A stretch of 64,000 nucleotides of DNA from Bretschneidera sinensis (Eukaryota > Streptophyta > Magnoliopsida > Brassicales > Akaniaceae), in assembly GCA_023935145.1 (NCBI GenBank), contig CM043698.1, forward strand, positions 14,244,001 to 14,308,000, read 5' to 3'. This document shows positions 50,568-62,500 of this stretch, one piece after another; the first letter of the stretch is position 1, and each line of letters starts with the position of its first letter. The notes below the pieces were generated by a model. That model ran no database searches and had not been told where the DNA came from. It saw only the letters and a program-made list of their open reading frames with translations. A program made the position numbers and the translations under genes.

Positions 50568-52240
50568 CTCAATTCCTTTCAGATCACTCAAAATCTCCAA
50601 TACACAGTCTCAATCAATATCTCTTGCTCCTCAAAACTTGGAAACAACATTAACTACAGCCCAAAAGGGAAACAAATCAAAATTCAAGAAAATACAACAT
50701 GATGATTTCCTAAAAGCCAAAACTACAAACATTCTTGGGCATGCAAAGAAAATCAGAAAGAAAGGAGCACTTGTATATATATAACTCTAATAATAAATAT
50801 CAAACGAAAAACTCTTAACAGGAAGTGCAATAAAAGTAGCATTTATTCTTGGTGCCAATCTTTTACGTTCAACGTCTTGCTGGGATTTACAGGCACTGAA
50901 AAGGAAAATTTTAAGGGCGTGATGTTGACTCTGTCGTAACGTCCATCTGTATGGGTTGTGATTCGTTCGATCTTTTTTGAAATATTACTGACTTAACAGC
51001 AAAGAGAGGGAGTTAATGCTACAGTATTATGTAGGACAAAAATAAATGTGTACTTTATTCCAAAAGGGTAAAGGAAAATGATTGGTCTTCTGTTTTGAGA
51101 CCTTTTAGGTGTTTTACCTCGCGATTGAAACTTCAGATTAATATTAGAACCAAGATAATTCAATAAAACCTTTAAAGTCCAAGGATTATCTAAGAACCAT
51201 TGATCAAAATAAAATTAAACGTTTATCTTTTGATCAAAATAAGCATAAACTGAGAGTTTGTTTGAAAGAAAAAAAACTCTTTTGATTTAGTAATTGTATA
51301 TATTTTTACTAGGAGTTTTTTGTCTAAAATAAATTCATGAAAGATAAATAATTCATCTAATGATATGAGAAAATAATTTTTTATTTATTTAAAAACAAAA
51401 TGAATTTTTGTATCATATAATTTTATGGATTCGAGCTAAATAAAAAAATTTCAGCTTTGTTTTGTTCTTAACGTTAACAAAATTGTCCTTGTGGTTTGGT
51501 GATATGGTTACCATCATTCCTTCCAATTAAGGAGTAATTAGTTATACGTGCATGGTCTCTTAATTTCTTGTTGTACATGCAGTACCATCTACGCAAAACA
51601 ATTAAAAAAATAAACGTCAATTGAATTTATAGTTGTTTTTAAAAAATTAAATTAAATATATTAGTGATTGACAATTTTAATATGGATGAGAATATTGTCG
51701 AACATAAATTGTTAAAACCAGAGCGATTTTTTTTAATTGACAAAATTATTTTTATATTTAATCAAATAAAAATCTCTCTCTTGTCTCTTTCTAAATCTAG
51801 ACTAAAATATGATCCGGAAAAAAAAAAATACCCTCTTATATCTGTTTATGAAGTTGATTAACATTGCTTTGGTTTTATGGTCAGAATTTCAGTCCATATC
51901 TTATTATCTGAAATCTGTTGTCTGAGCATGTGATTTAGACTCTTGCAACTTTCAGTTTGTGGTCACATATCACAATTTTGGTGTCTTGTGATTTATAAAA
52001 TCTAAAAAATGTTTGATAGCAACTCTACGGGATTGTATTGTGTCATTTTTCGGTCCAACTAATTTGAATTCATTTTCTTTTTTTTTTTTATAAAAAAATA
52101 TAAATTACACCATGAGAGATAGTCTTTGCTATTTTTTATCTCTCTCATTTTTTTATGTGTGGGTTTAATCATTTGTCTCTTGTGCAATCACAAAGAAACT
52201 ATTAATTAAGTTGGCTGAACATTCCATTTAAATCAGTTTG
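50568..52240. other. SYT2 leader/promoter and intergenic DNA
   Basis: The SYT2 5' UTR should occupy the first one or two hundred bases above 50567. The rest is AT-rich without a recognised gene or element. Confidence 0.6.
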
Positions 52241-52456
52241 TGTTGAATTTAAGAGAGGAAGTGAAACAATACAAAGAGAAGAATTGTATTGAATGGTGTG
52301 ATTTACTTACAAAGGGAGCTATCCTATTTATATAAGCTAATAGGAGAAGTAAAGCTATACACAACCAATGTGGGATTATCCTATTTATACAAGCTAATAG
52401 GAGAAGCAAAGCTATACACAACCAATGTGGGACTAAGCCCATATAATACATTAACA
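52241..52456 (-). repeat. 3' LTR of copia element B, 216 bp
   Basis: In plus-strand reading it starts TGTTGAATTTAAGAG and ends ATACATTAACA. It contains two copies of a roughly 55-bp block (AAGCTAATAGGAGAAG-AAAG, ACACAACCAATGTGGGA). Adjacent purine-rich DNA at 52457-52475 (GAGGGGGG on the minus strand) is the polypurine tract. Confidence 0.95.
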
Positions 52457-52469
52457 TCCCCCCTCAAAC

Positions 52470-55400
52470 TCAAGGTGGTAAGTGGGAGGTGAACTTGAGT
52501 TTGGAAACCAGAGAGTGAAAGCGTCCGGGTGGATGAGCCTTAGTGAAAATGTCAGCTGTCTGATCGGCTGAACTGACGGATTGTAGACGAACCGTATTCT
52601 GGAGAATGTGATCACGGATGAAGTGGATATCATTCTCGATGTGTTTTGTACGCTCGTGGAAGACATCATTGTGAGCGATCTGAATAGCACTCCTGTTGTC
52701 ACAGTGTAGGATAGTGGCAGCAGGAGAAGAGATACCCATGTCAGCGAGTAGCCATCGAAGCCAGAGAAGTTCTTGAGTTGCATCAGCCATGGCACGATAT
52801 TCAGCTTCAGTACTGGAGCGAGCAACCACAGTTTGTTTCTTACTACGCCAGGAAATGAGAGAATTGCCCAAAAAGAAACAGTAACGAGTGGTTGAACGTC
52901 TGTCGGTGGGGTCTCCGGCCCAATCGGCATCAGAATAGGCTTGTAAAACGGGGGCAGACTGTACTGAGAAATGAAGCCCATGAAATAAAGTACCCTTGAC
53001 GTACCTAAGAATGCGAAGAGCAGCCGAGTAATGGGTGGTCCGAGGAGCGGACAAGAACCGACTGACCTGATGAACAGCATAGGCAATGTCAGGGCGAGCG
53101 ACAGTAAGATATACAAGACTTCCAACCAGTTGACGATATAGAGTGGCATCCTGAAGAGGTGAACCATCGAGTGGGGTAAGTCTGACATTCGGCTCGAGAG
53201 GAGTAGTGGCAGTGGTTGAGTCAGTGATCCCAGCCTTGGAAAGGAGGTCCGAGGCATATTTGGCCTGAGAGAGAAAAAATCCATCAGAATTAGATGAGAC
53301 TTCGAGGCCAAGAAAATAGGTGAGCACGCCAAGATCTTTCATCTCGAATTGGCCACTGAGAAACTTTTTGAGTTCAGAAATACCATGTGGATCATCTCCA
53401 GTAATAACCATATCATCCACGTACAGTAAAAGAAGGATAATACCATTGGCAGTATGGCAGATAAACAGAGCCGAATCATGAGCACTCGGTGTGAACCCAA
53501 ACTGATGAATGGTAGTGCTGAATTTGGCAAACCAGGCACGTGGAGCTTGTTTTAAACCATATAAGGCACGACGAAGGCGACAAACTTTGTTTCGAGTGGC
53601 ATCCAAGCCGGGAGGTGTATGCATATAGACTTCCTCAAGAAGTTCCCCATTCAGAAATGCCTTTTTGACATCCATTTGAAATAGAGTCCATCTTCGAATG
53701 GCGACGACAGCAATGAGTGTACGGACAGGTGTGAGCCTCGCCACTGGAGCAAATGTCTCTTCATAGTCAATGCCATATTCCTGAGCAAATCCCTTGGCAA
53801 CAAGTCGGGCTTTATATCGTTCAATAGAGCCATCAGAAAGTGTCTTGATCTTAAACACCCATTTGCACCCAATAAGAGTTTTTCCAGCGGGTAGATCAAC
53901 AATATCCCATGTATGAGTTTTAGCTAGGGCCTGAAGTTCTTCATCCATTGCTTTCTGCCAAAGAGGATTAGTACTAGCCTCCTTATAGGATTGAGGCTCA
54001 TGCAGATGAAGTATAGTGGAAAAACAATGATAATCACAATGGTAATCAGCAAGATGAGAAGGGGGGTGAGTTACCCTAGTAGATCTGCGGGGGTGATCTG
54101 GAGGATGGCTCTCAGAGGGAGTCAGTGCAGACTCATCAGACATAGGAATATCCTCGGGCACGACCGATTGAGTCAGAGAGGTGAGGTCAGCTGATGGTTC
54201 TGGAGCTGGAACTGGGTCTGGGTCTGGAGAGGTAGGATCAACTGGTGGTTCTGGAACGGAAGGGGTGATATCAGCTGGTGATTCGGAGGTGGACTCAACA
54301 GTACCTGAAACTGGATTCTCAGGAAATAACTTAATAGATGGATCAGTAAAGAATCTAGAGTTAGTGATGGTTGATATGTCAAATGACCGTAACGAAGAGA
54401 ACATTTGATGTTCCCAAAAAATGACATGACGAGAGATACAAAGAGTTTTAGAAATAGGATCCCAGCATCGATACCCCTTATGTTCAATACCATATCCAAT
54501 GAAACAACACAGATGAGCCCTTGGTTGTAATTTGTTGTGTTCATGTGGTTTGAGAAGAACAAAACAAGCGCAACCAAAGACTCTGAGGTTAGAGTAATCA
54601 GGAGGTTTACCGAAAAGGCGCTCGAATGGAGATTGATTTTGGATTGTAGTGGAAGGGACACGATTGATTGTGTATACTGCGGTGAATGCAGCATCACCCC
54701 AGAAACGTTCAGGACATGATGACGAAATGAGTAGAGCACGAACGGTGTCAAGAATATGTCGATGTTTGCGTTCAGCTCGTCCATTTTGTTGGGAGGTTCC
54801 AGGGCACGAGCGGTGGGGGAGCATGCCATTTTTGTGAAGTAGGTTTAGAAAAGCACGGTCTTTATATTCCATTGCATTATCTTAACGAAAAATTTTGATA
54901 TTCTGAGAGAATTGAGTTTGAACCATAGAAGAAAAATCAGAATATATTTGAAAGAGTTCAGATCTGCTTTTCATAAGAAACAACCAAGTATAACGAGAAT
55001 AGTCATCCACAAATATAACAAAATAAAGAGCACCACCCATTGATGCATGAGGAGAAGGCCCCCAAACATCAGAATGTACTAAATCAAAAGGTGCAAGAGA
55101 AACGGACTGACTCTCATTAAAAGGTAAAGCTGATTGTTTTGCAAGTTGACAATGAATACAATGAAAAGACTCATGCTGAAGTGAACCTAACTGACCACTA
55201 GAAATAAGAGAACGTAGAGGGCTAGATGAAGTATGACCTAACCGAGAGTGCCACAATTCCACAGGTGAGAGTGCTGGGATGGATGCGGCTGATTGATTTG
55301 GTGACGGTGAGGATGGGACTTGGAGATGAGTGAGCTCAAAGAGGCGTCCAACTTTACGGCCGGTTCCAAGGAGTTTTCCTGTCTGAGGGTCCTGCACACG

Positions 55401-56102
55401 ACAACCAGTAGAATAAAAATGCACATCAAGTCCAAGATCACATAGTTGTCCAACAGATATAAGGTTAAGCGTAAGATTAGGAACTAAATATGTGTCAGGG
55501 AGAGACAAATGAGAACTATCAACATGTCCAGTATGGCTGACCAGCATATTTGATCCATTGGCAGTGTGAATAGTAGGCGCATGCTCATCACAGGTTTTAG
55601 AGGAAAAAATAGAGGCATCAGAAGTCATGTGATTGCAACAAGCAGAATCGAAATACCATCGGGATGTACCTGGTGTAGTTGACATGGCTATATTGTTACC
55701 GATTTTATTTAGAGCCTCGGTAAGAACGGTGCAGAAACCACTCCAATCAGGTAGAGAATTGGATGAAGTTGGTGTAGCATCAGTGGTTACAGCAGCAATA
55801 TTCTTTGGCTTGGAATATGACCGATTGTGTGAGCCTCGAGAGTGATATTGGTTCCCATTTGACTGATTTCCAGATGGAAGTTTAGGGCAGTCTGCAAGAT
55901 AGTGACCCGGTTCTCTGCAGACTTTACATAGGCGAGAAGGACATTTGAGCAATTCATACCCTTGTGAATGACAATACTTGCAATATAAGGGCTTCTGGTG
56001 TGTGCTCTGTCGGTGGGGTAAATCCGATTCAGCCATAGGAGCAAAGAGGAAGGTGAACCTCCAAGAAACCGGTGATGTGGCGGTCAACTGATGATGTGGC
56101 AG
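52470..56102 (-). pseudogene. copia pol polyprotein with one in-frame stop (element B)
   Basis: The open frame from 56102 to 52470 is broken only by TAA at 54882-54884. First ATG in frame is at 56035 (MAESDLPH). Zinc-knuckle motifs CKYCHSQGYELLKC and CKVCREPGHYLADC are followed by the protease motif FDSACCNHMT. Then come GAG-pre-integrase LWHSRLGHT and the integrase core; the stop lies between NIKIFR and DNAMEY, just before the second catalytic Asp. RT follows with [33 protein letters not shown] and an intact YVDD motif, then RNase H (YSDADWAGD, SSTEAEYRAM, ADIFTKA). The stop splits it into parts of about 400 and 800 aa. Apart from that it appears undamaged, consistent with its youth. Confidence 0.93.
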
Positions 56103-56345
56103 TCAACTGGTGATGTGGCGGTCAATTGATGACGTGGCAGTCAACTGATGATGTGGTGGTCAACGAGTATCGTGGTGCTGACGTGTTGTTGATGTGGTGC
56201 TACCGTGGCAGCAGCATGTCTGAAACAGGAGCGGCAGCGGAGATGATGTCAACGGGTGACGTGGCACTGATGTGGCAGCGGAGATGATGTCAACGGGTGA
56301 CGTGGCACTGAGGTGGCAGTGAGGTGGCGCTGATGTGGCTTTTAG
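56073..56345. repeat. short tandem repeats replacing gag in copia element B
   Basis: About five copies of an 18-bp unit (GATGTGGCGGTCAACTGAT-like) at 56073-56163 are followed by two copies of a 40-bp unit (GATGATGTCAACGGGTGACG) at 56238-56320. The region is much more GC-rich than the surroundings. It lies where the gag capsid sequence would be expected. Confidence 0.85.
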
Positions 56346-56463
56346 GGCTAACATGGCAGCAGCGTTTCTGAAACAGAAGCGGCAGCGGAGATGATGTCGA
56401 TGGAGAATGAGACTCCGACTATAGTGATGACCCGACAGGTATGAAAAGGATATACTAGAAGTT

Positions 56464-56598
56464 TTTCTGATGTGAAGGATCCACTAATAGTGGCAATCAC
56501 AGAGCATACTCAACTCTTAATATACCGAGAATTTCTGATGTGAATGATCCACTAATAGTGGCAATCACAGAGCATACTCAACTCTTAAAATACCGAGA
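56464..56598. repeat. 68-bp direct duplication next to the primer-binding site of element B
   Basis: Two copies (56464-56531 and 56532-56598) begin TTTCTGATGTGAA and end AATACCGAGA or TATACCGAGA. They differ at a couple of positions. They lie in the untranslated leader just inside the 5' LTR. Confidence 0.9.
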
Positions 56599-56607
56599 AC
56601 CATTATG

Positions 56608-56619
56608 GCTCTGATACCA
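56608..56619 (-). other. primer-binding site of copia element B
   Basis: Minus-strand TGGTATCAGAGC directly abuts the 5' LTR; complementary to initiator methionine tRNA. Confidence 0.9.
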
Positions 56620-56835
56620 TGTTGAATTTAAGAGAGGAAGTGAGACAATACAAAGAGAATAATTGTATTGAATGGTGTGATTTACTTACAAATGGAGCTA
56701 TCCTATTTATATAAGCTAATAGGAGAAGTAAAGCTATACACAACCAATGTGGGATTATCCTATTTATACAAGCTAATAGGAGAAGCAAAGCTATACACAA
56801 CCAATGTGGGACTAAGCCCATATAATACATTAACA
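56620..56835 (-). repeat. 5' LTR of copia element B, 216 bp
   Basis: Identical to the 3' LTR except for three substitutions, all in its first 80 bases in plus-strand reading. It contains the same internal 55-bp duplication. Confidence 0.95.
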
Positions 56836-57639
56836 GTTTGTTTGAAGAATTCTTGAGTAGTTATGAAGTGTTTACCATGCCAGGGGTAAACTCGATCTAT
56901 CAACTTGTGTCATGCCAATTAACCATATGATAATGAAATTCATTTCATTTTCAAATGAATTGAAACATATTTTTATGTTAGGCTTTTTTTTGTTAATTTG
57001 TAGAATTCAATAAAAAATTTATGTTTAAAATGTTTGGAATAAATAAAAAAACTCAAAAGTAGATGGAGACAAAGGGAGGAGGAGGAGGAGGAAGAACGAA
57101 AAAAGGGCGTTTTGGTCGACATATATTTTTATTTTTCATTTTTTGAAATTTGTTTGTAAATTCTATCAAAATCAATAGAATTTACAACAAAGTAACTCAA
57201 TTTCATAGTTAATTCATTTCGAAATGAATATCATAAGTTTTTTTCAAACATAACAAATATAAAAGGTTAAATTAATTCCACAAAATTTATGGAATCCATT
57301 TGTTCATTCCAAACAAACTCTTAATTTAATTTGGTTAGTTTTTATTTTGATGTGAGTTAGTTGAACGGTAGTTTCAAGCATATATTATTAATAAGGCTTT
57401 GATTAAATGGGAAGAGGAAACTCAAGAAAGAAAGGAAAATGATAGAAAAAAAATTAATTTCTCATCTTTTGTTTGATAAAAATAATAAAAAAATGAGAAA
57501 AAAATATTAGTTTATTCAAGCTTTCATTGTTCCATCATCTCAATTTGAAAAGACTGCGATTTGTGCATATGAAAAAAATCAATCATTTTACTTTCTTTTT
57601 TTATATTTATCAATTGATAAAAAAAATGTTCTTCATCTA
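56836..57639. other. AT-rich spacer between copia elements
   Basis: No gene or repeat family recognised apart from a short GGA run near 57075. Confidence 0.6.
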
Positions 57640-58988
57640 TATTAGAATATAATTAGGTCACCCACCTGATAAAATGTGTCATCTACAATGAGCTTTGTAT
57701 GGTCTTAAACAAGCTCCACGAGCTTTGTTTTCGAAATTTAATTTTATTATCAACCGATTTGGTTTCACTTCAAACCCCTATAACACAACCCTTTTTCTCA
57801 AGAAAACTGAACGATATTACATTGTTCTCTTTTTGTATGTTGATGATATGATCATGACAGGTGATGATATATACAGGGTATTTCTGAGCTCAAAGTGTTT
57901 CTTAATCACAAATTCGAAATAAAGGATTTGGGTTCTCTTAGCTACTTTTTGGATCTTAAAGTATTATTTGATTCCACTGGTTATTATTTATCTCAAGCTA
58001 AGTATATTTCTGATCTTCTTACTCGAGCCGGTTTGACAGATAGCAAGGTTGCCTCAACTCCTCTTGAGGCCAATGTCAAGCTCACTTCTAATGATGGTCA
58101 ATCTCTTAGTGATCCTACACTTTATCGTCAATTGGTTGGGAGCTTGATCTATCTCACTGTAACTCGTTCTGATTTTGCTTATGATGCTCATATCGTTAGT
58201 CATTTTATATCTACACCTTGTACCACTCATTTTGCTAATGTTCTTCGCATCCTTTGGTATGTCAAAGATACTTTGTTCATGACTTGTGTTTCTCCTCACA
58301 GTCTTTTTTTAGGTCATATACCTAGTCTGATGTTGATTGAGTTGGGGATCCTACCGATCAACGTTCTACCACTAGTTTCTGTTTATTCTTGGGTGACTCA
58401 CTTATTTCCTGGCATAGCAAGAAACATACTCTTACTTCTAGATCCAGTACCAAGTCAAAATATAGAGTTATTGCTGATACTGTTGCTGAACTTCTCTGGC
58501 TTCGTTGGTTATTATAGGATATGGATATTACAAATTCCGTTGTCACTATTATTTATTGTGATAATCGGAGTGCCATAGCTATTGCTCATTATTATATTTT
58601 TCATGAACGGATCAAACACATTGAGAATGATTATCATTTTGTTTGCCAACACATCGACCGTGGTACCATTCACCTTGTTTCCGTTTGCTCTGCTAATAAG
58701 ATTGTTGATATCTTTACTAAAGCTCAGTTACCTGGCTATTTTTATGAGTTAGTTGACAAGCTCAAGTTGACATTCACTTTACCACCTTGAATTTAAGGGG
58801 GGTGTTAGAATATAATTAGGAAACTCTATTCCTATTATAATTATGTTTTGATTACTTATCTAATTTATGTTTACCATGCTTGGTTCTTTGTAGTTTGTAC
58901 CACTATATATACTACTGTATATTTATGAATTTAATATGCTTAATACAATTATTCTTTTCAAAACCTTATTTCTCTTAGTTTTCTAACA
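57640..58988 (+). mobile_element. internally deleted copia relic (element C)
   Basis: The 3' LTR at 58803-58988 begins TGTTAGAATATAATTAGG and ends TTTTCTAACA. The left end keeps only 18 bases of the 5' LTR (TATTAGAATATAATTAGG at 57640-57657), joined directly to RT coding sequence. ATCTA (57635-57639) and ATTTA (58989-58993) are a likely decayed target duplication. The 5' LTR remainder, leader, gag, protease, integrase and the first part of RT are missing. Confidence 0.8.
57658..58790 (+). pseudogene. copia RT/RNase H remnant of element C
   Basis: Starts at HPPDKMCHLQ then a stop, then [11 protein letters not shown], the YVDD catalytic motif (FLYVDDMIMTGDD), a frameshift near 57890, and the RT C-terminus (LYRQLVGSLIYLTVTR). 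RNase H motifs follow in degraded frames with stops, and the last frame ends DIFTKAQLPG and KLTFTLPP. A polypurine tract (AAGGGGGG) precedes the 3' LTR. Not functional. Confidence 0.88.
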
Positions 58989-59283
58989 ATTTATTTTCTT
59001 TTTCACTCACTTTTTTTTTCTTCTATTAATCATAACCTAAAAATTAAGCGATAACAACTTGATGATAAAACTTAAACAAGTTGTCTCGTATGTGTGAGTG
59101 TGTGTATATATATATAGTCAAATTAATTAAGTTTTTATTTTCATACAGTTATAACAAGATTAGCTCAGCAATTAAATTATTTTTAAACTTCATGTAATTA
59201 AGAAATATATTTTAATTTTGATCTGAATTGTTATCGTTCTAATTTATAAAAAAACATGGTCTATTTTCATGTCAAGTACTGAG
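58989..59283. other. AT-rich DNA, nothing recognised
   Basis: Short TA run near 59107; no gene or element seen. Confidence 0.6.
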
Positions 59284-59558
59284 CTACCAGTAGTTGTTTG
59301 GATTTTCTTCAATGTCCCTCGACACGTGAGGCAACGAAGTCCCAGTAAGAAATAAGGGATGGCCCTGGCCTTCAACGTTTGTGATCTGTCTAGGAATTGA
59401 TTTCCAATTTCCCATTTTAAGGGCCTTGAAAATCGTATCATATGGGCAAACTCTATAAGCTATATAACAATTGAACCGTTCAAGGGAGCCCAAGCAGGAA
59501 GTCAGTTCTCTGTAGGCTCTGCCCTTTGCGTTGGTCACTTGGTCCTTAAAAGCAAAAC
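59284..59558 (-). other. unidentified coding-like exon or gene fragment
   Basis: On the minus strand a TACAG acceptor is followed by an open frame of about 91 codons ending in TAG at 59284-59286. The peptide contains GRAYRELTSCLGSLERFNCY, YRVCPYDTIFKALKMGNWKS and ITNVEGQGHPLFLTGTSLPH. Its composition is balanced and less AT-biased than its surroundings, which argues for real coding origin. I do not recognise the family and found no companion exons upstream, so it may be the last exon of a short gene or a pseudogene fragment. Confidence 0.35.
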
Positions 59559-62500
59559 CTGTATTTTTTTTTTGTTATTGCCCACTCTGAATCAACTGTA
59601 AAACGAGCATTTAACCCTGCTGCGGGAGTGCAATAAATTGTATATATTTATTTTTTGAAGTCAATTTTTTAAAACAAAATGAAACAAATAGCAAAAGCTA
59701 TCAAACCATCAAGAACAAGAAGAAGCTAAAGTAAACTGAAATCAAAACTGACAAACCCCATTTTCCAGCTACATTAGCTTTGAGAGGCAAGCAAGCTCTG
59801 GTGTAAACACTGAGGATCTATTATCTAACATTTGCCATAATGAGATTAGATGAGAATTATATTATTATTACCTTTTGTTTTTAATCCTCTCAATTTTTTA
59901 CTCTCGTGTTAAAGGAGCAAATGTTCACAGTATTTTTTTTTTATAATCGAGGAATCGGTTTAAACTTCAACCGTTTTTTTTGGGCATATCCTAAACCCTA
60001 AATTTCGGGATGTATGACTCCACGCTTCACGTACACACTATTTAATTAAACAGTTTTATGATGATTATAAAATAATATGATAAATATCAAACTTGAGATT
60101 TCACAATGTAAAATCTTAAGCTCTATCACTAAACCACACCTTAAGAGTTAATGTACATGGTGTTGATTAATAAAAAAAAAAAATCATAGATATAACAAAA
60201 ATATAGGAGCTTAAGTTAAGATCGCACTAAACATTCTAGTAATTAAATATGGCAACTAAGTTAATGGAAACATGATCATGAGTTGGATCTGATTCGGAAA
60301 GGCGTAAAAATATAAGTCCATATATTATATGATTTCATTTTTCTTTTTTAATCATTTAACCATTAATCTTTTAAAAACCGACCATTTTCTTGTTAATGGA
60401 TACAGTCGATGGCTTCTTATCTCATGCATGAACAACAACAAACCTTACTTTATTTTATCATATCATACATACCCTTATTGCTTTTTCTTTACTTTAACGA
60501 TGATATCCAAGCAAATTTCACTTTAATTGAGAAACTAGGAGTAATAAGTTTCTCTGTAAAAAAAGAAAGAAAAGAAATTAAGTTACATCTAATCACCGAT
60601 CTTAATAACTAAAGGTAAGAAACGAACGAATCAAATCGGATATGGGTTGAGTTTTACAAGTAATAGATAAATGAAAATGGACTAAAAATATCAATTTCTT
60701 AATAAGTTTTATTGTTTTATGTTTATAATTGTGTTTTAATAAACGGATAACAGGTAAAAAAACAAACATTGGTAAAAATTATATTATTTATATGTAAAAA
60801 GAGCGATCGGATAAGATACAGGTCGAGTTTTATGGGTGGTGGGTCAACGAGTATGAGTTAAATCATATTATAACGAGTGAATAACGGGTGAGTTAAAACT
60901 CTATTAATAATTGATAAAATGTGTATGAAAAATGTTTAATTTAAAAACTGTGTAAATCCAATTCTGATTAAAACGTGTATTACTAAAAAAAAACGTGTTA
61001 CTTTATATTCTGCAATATATTCTCTCTCTATGATGTTTATGAAATTGCATGGAGTACTTGATTTCACCTATTATATTTTATAAAATCTCCAATCGATAGC
61101 AATATTAAAGAAAGAACGAGGGCCATGCTTCCATCGAAATGGTCGGTGAACACATAAGTCTTAACAATACGCACATAGGTTATAAAAAAAAAGAGTAAAA
61201 ATAAACTATACACGGTCATGGTAACCACAAATATTAAAGCCCATATTGTCATATTGTCATGTAGCAAAAAGTTACACAGGGTAAATTTCGTTTACCATCT
61301 TTAAAGTTAAATTTGATTTCAATTACAATTTTTTGACGTTGTAAATATTAATTAGATCATATGTTAAGCTTGGATTCAAAGTCACTTTCATTTAGATCAT
61401 TTGATCTCACGTGATTCCATCACTTTTTAAATTTTTTTTTTCTAAATTAATGTTTAGATTTAAAATAAAATTATTTATTCTCTTTTTAATATTATCCGAG
61501 TCTCACTAAATTTACGTTTTGACGAGTCTCAGTTTTATTTTTGATCCATTTTAAGGTTTAAAGGAGTTATTAATTGTGGATTAGACGATATGATTTTCAT
61601 CTGGTTTCTGTCAATAGATATGAGTTAGTTATTCCGTGAAATTTATTGACGAAATCATATCAATTGAATGGAATGCAAATAAATATCATTTTTACAATGA
61701 CATCTTTCTTAATTTTAATATATGTGATTAGATGAAAATTAATTAATAAAATAATAATCTCATATATTTTCTGATCCCTTTTAACTTTTTAGTTCTTTTA
61801 GTTTTGAAAGAATACGATTTATAAATGTAAAAGAAAAATCAATCATTTTAGTTTTCTTATTTTTATTTTTATTTTCTATTAAATAAATAAAAAAATTTAC
61901 ATGTCCATTTTTCTCACTTTTTGGTACATATGCATGCAATTACAAAAAAAATTCTCGAGTATTTAGAGCTACTTTTGTAGGCTATTGAACAAAAACTTTG
62001 GAATCGGTAAAAATCAAATCGAATATCGTGCAAGAGAGTTTATAAAAATAATTTATATTTTTATTGTTATTTTATTAAATACAAATTACTTTTTACTTTA
62101 TATCTTTATTATATCAAAAACAGTTTTGTGAACATAAATCAAAACTATTACTAAATCAAATAAGAGTAATCAAATAATCAATTAACTAAGTAATTGAAAA
62201 ATGAAAAATCACCGAAATCAAATAATTAACCGAAATTTCATATTCAAATTGGCTTTCAGATTTTTTTTTTTCTTCTTCCTTTTAACACCCGTGTGTATAA
62301 AAATCTGATTGAGATCTCACTGTCTCTTTAAAGGAAAATAAAATCACGAGTCATCTGTTTTTTCCGCTTAAAAGGTAAAGGTGGATAAACAATACTTCCA
62401 AAAAGCAGAAGTTTTTGTTATAGACCTTGCTAATAGGCTGCATCCAGCCGTAAGACTGTCCACGTTTGGTAATCTTTTTGAATCAGCTTAAATTAGTTTA

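Larger units (their letters stand above)
52241..56835 (-). mobile_element. young Ty1/copia retrotransposon lacking gag capsid, TSD GTTTG
   Basis: A 4595-bp element in minus orientation, flanked by GTTTG at 52236-52240 and 56836-56840. The 5' LTR is 56620-56835 and the 3' LTR 52241-52456. The LTRs differ at only 3 of 216 positions, so the insertion is recent. It carries a primer-binding site, zinc knuckle, protease, integrase, RT, RNase H and polypurine tract, but no capsid (UBN2-type) gag region between the leader and the zinc knuckle. It therefore would depend on capsid protein from another element, if it moved at all. Confidence 0.95.

Noticed and set aside
52451..53332. 293-codon open frame overlapping the end of element B pol
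   Set aside because: It is a second frame of the same strand inside the intact RT/RNase H sequence; the copia frame has all the motifs.
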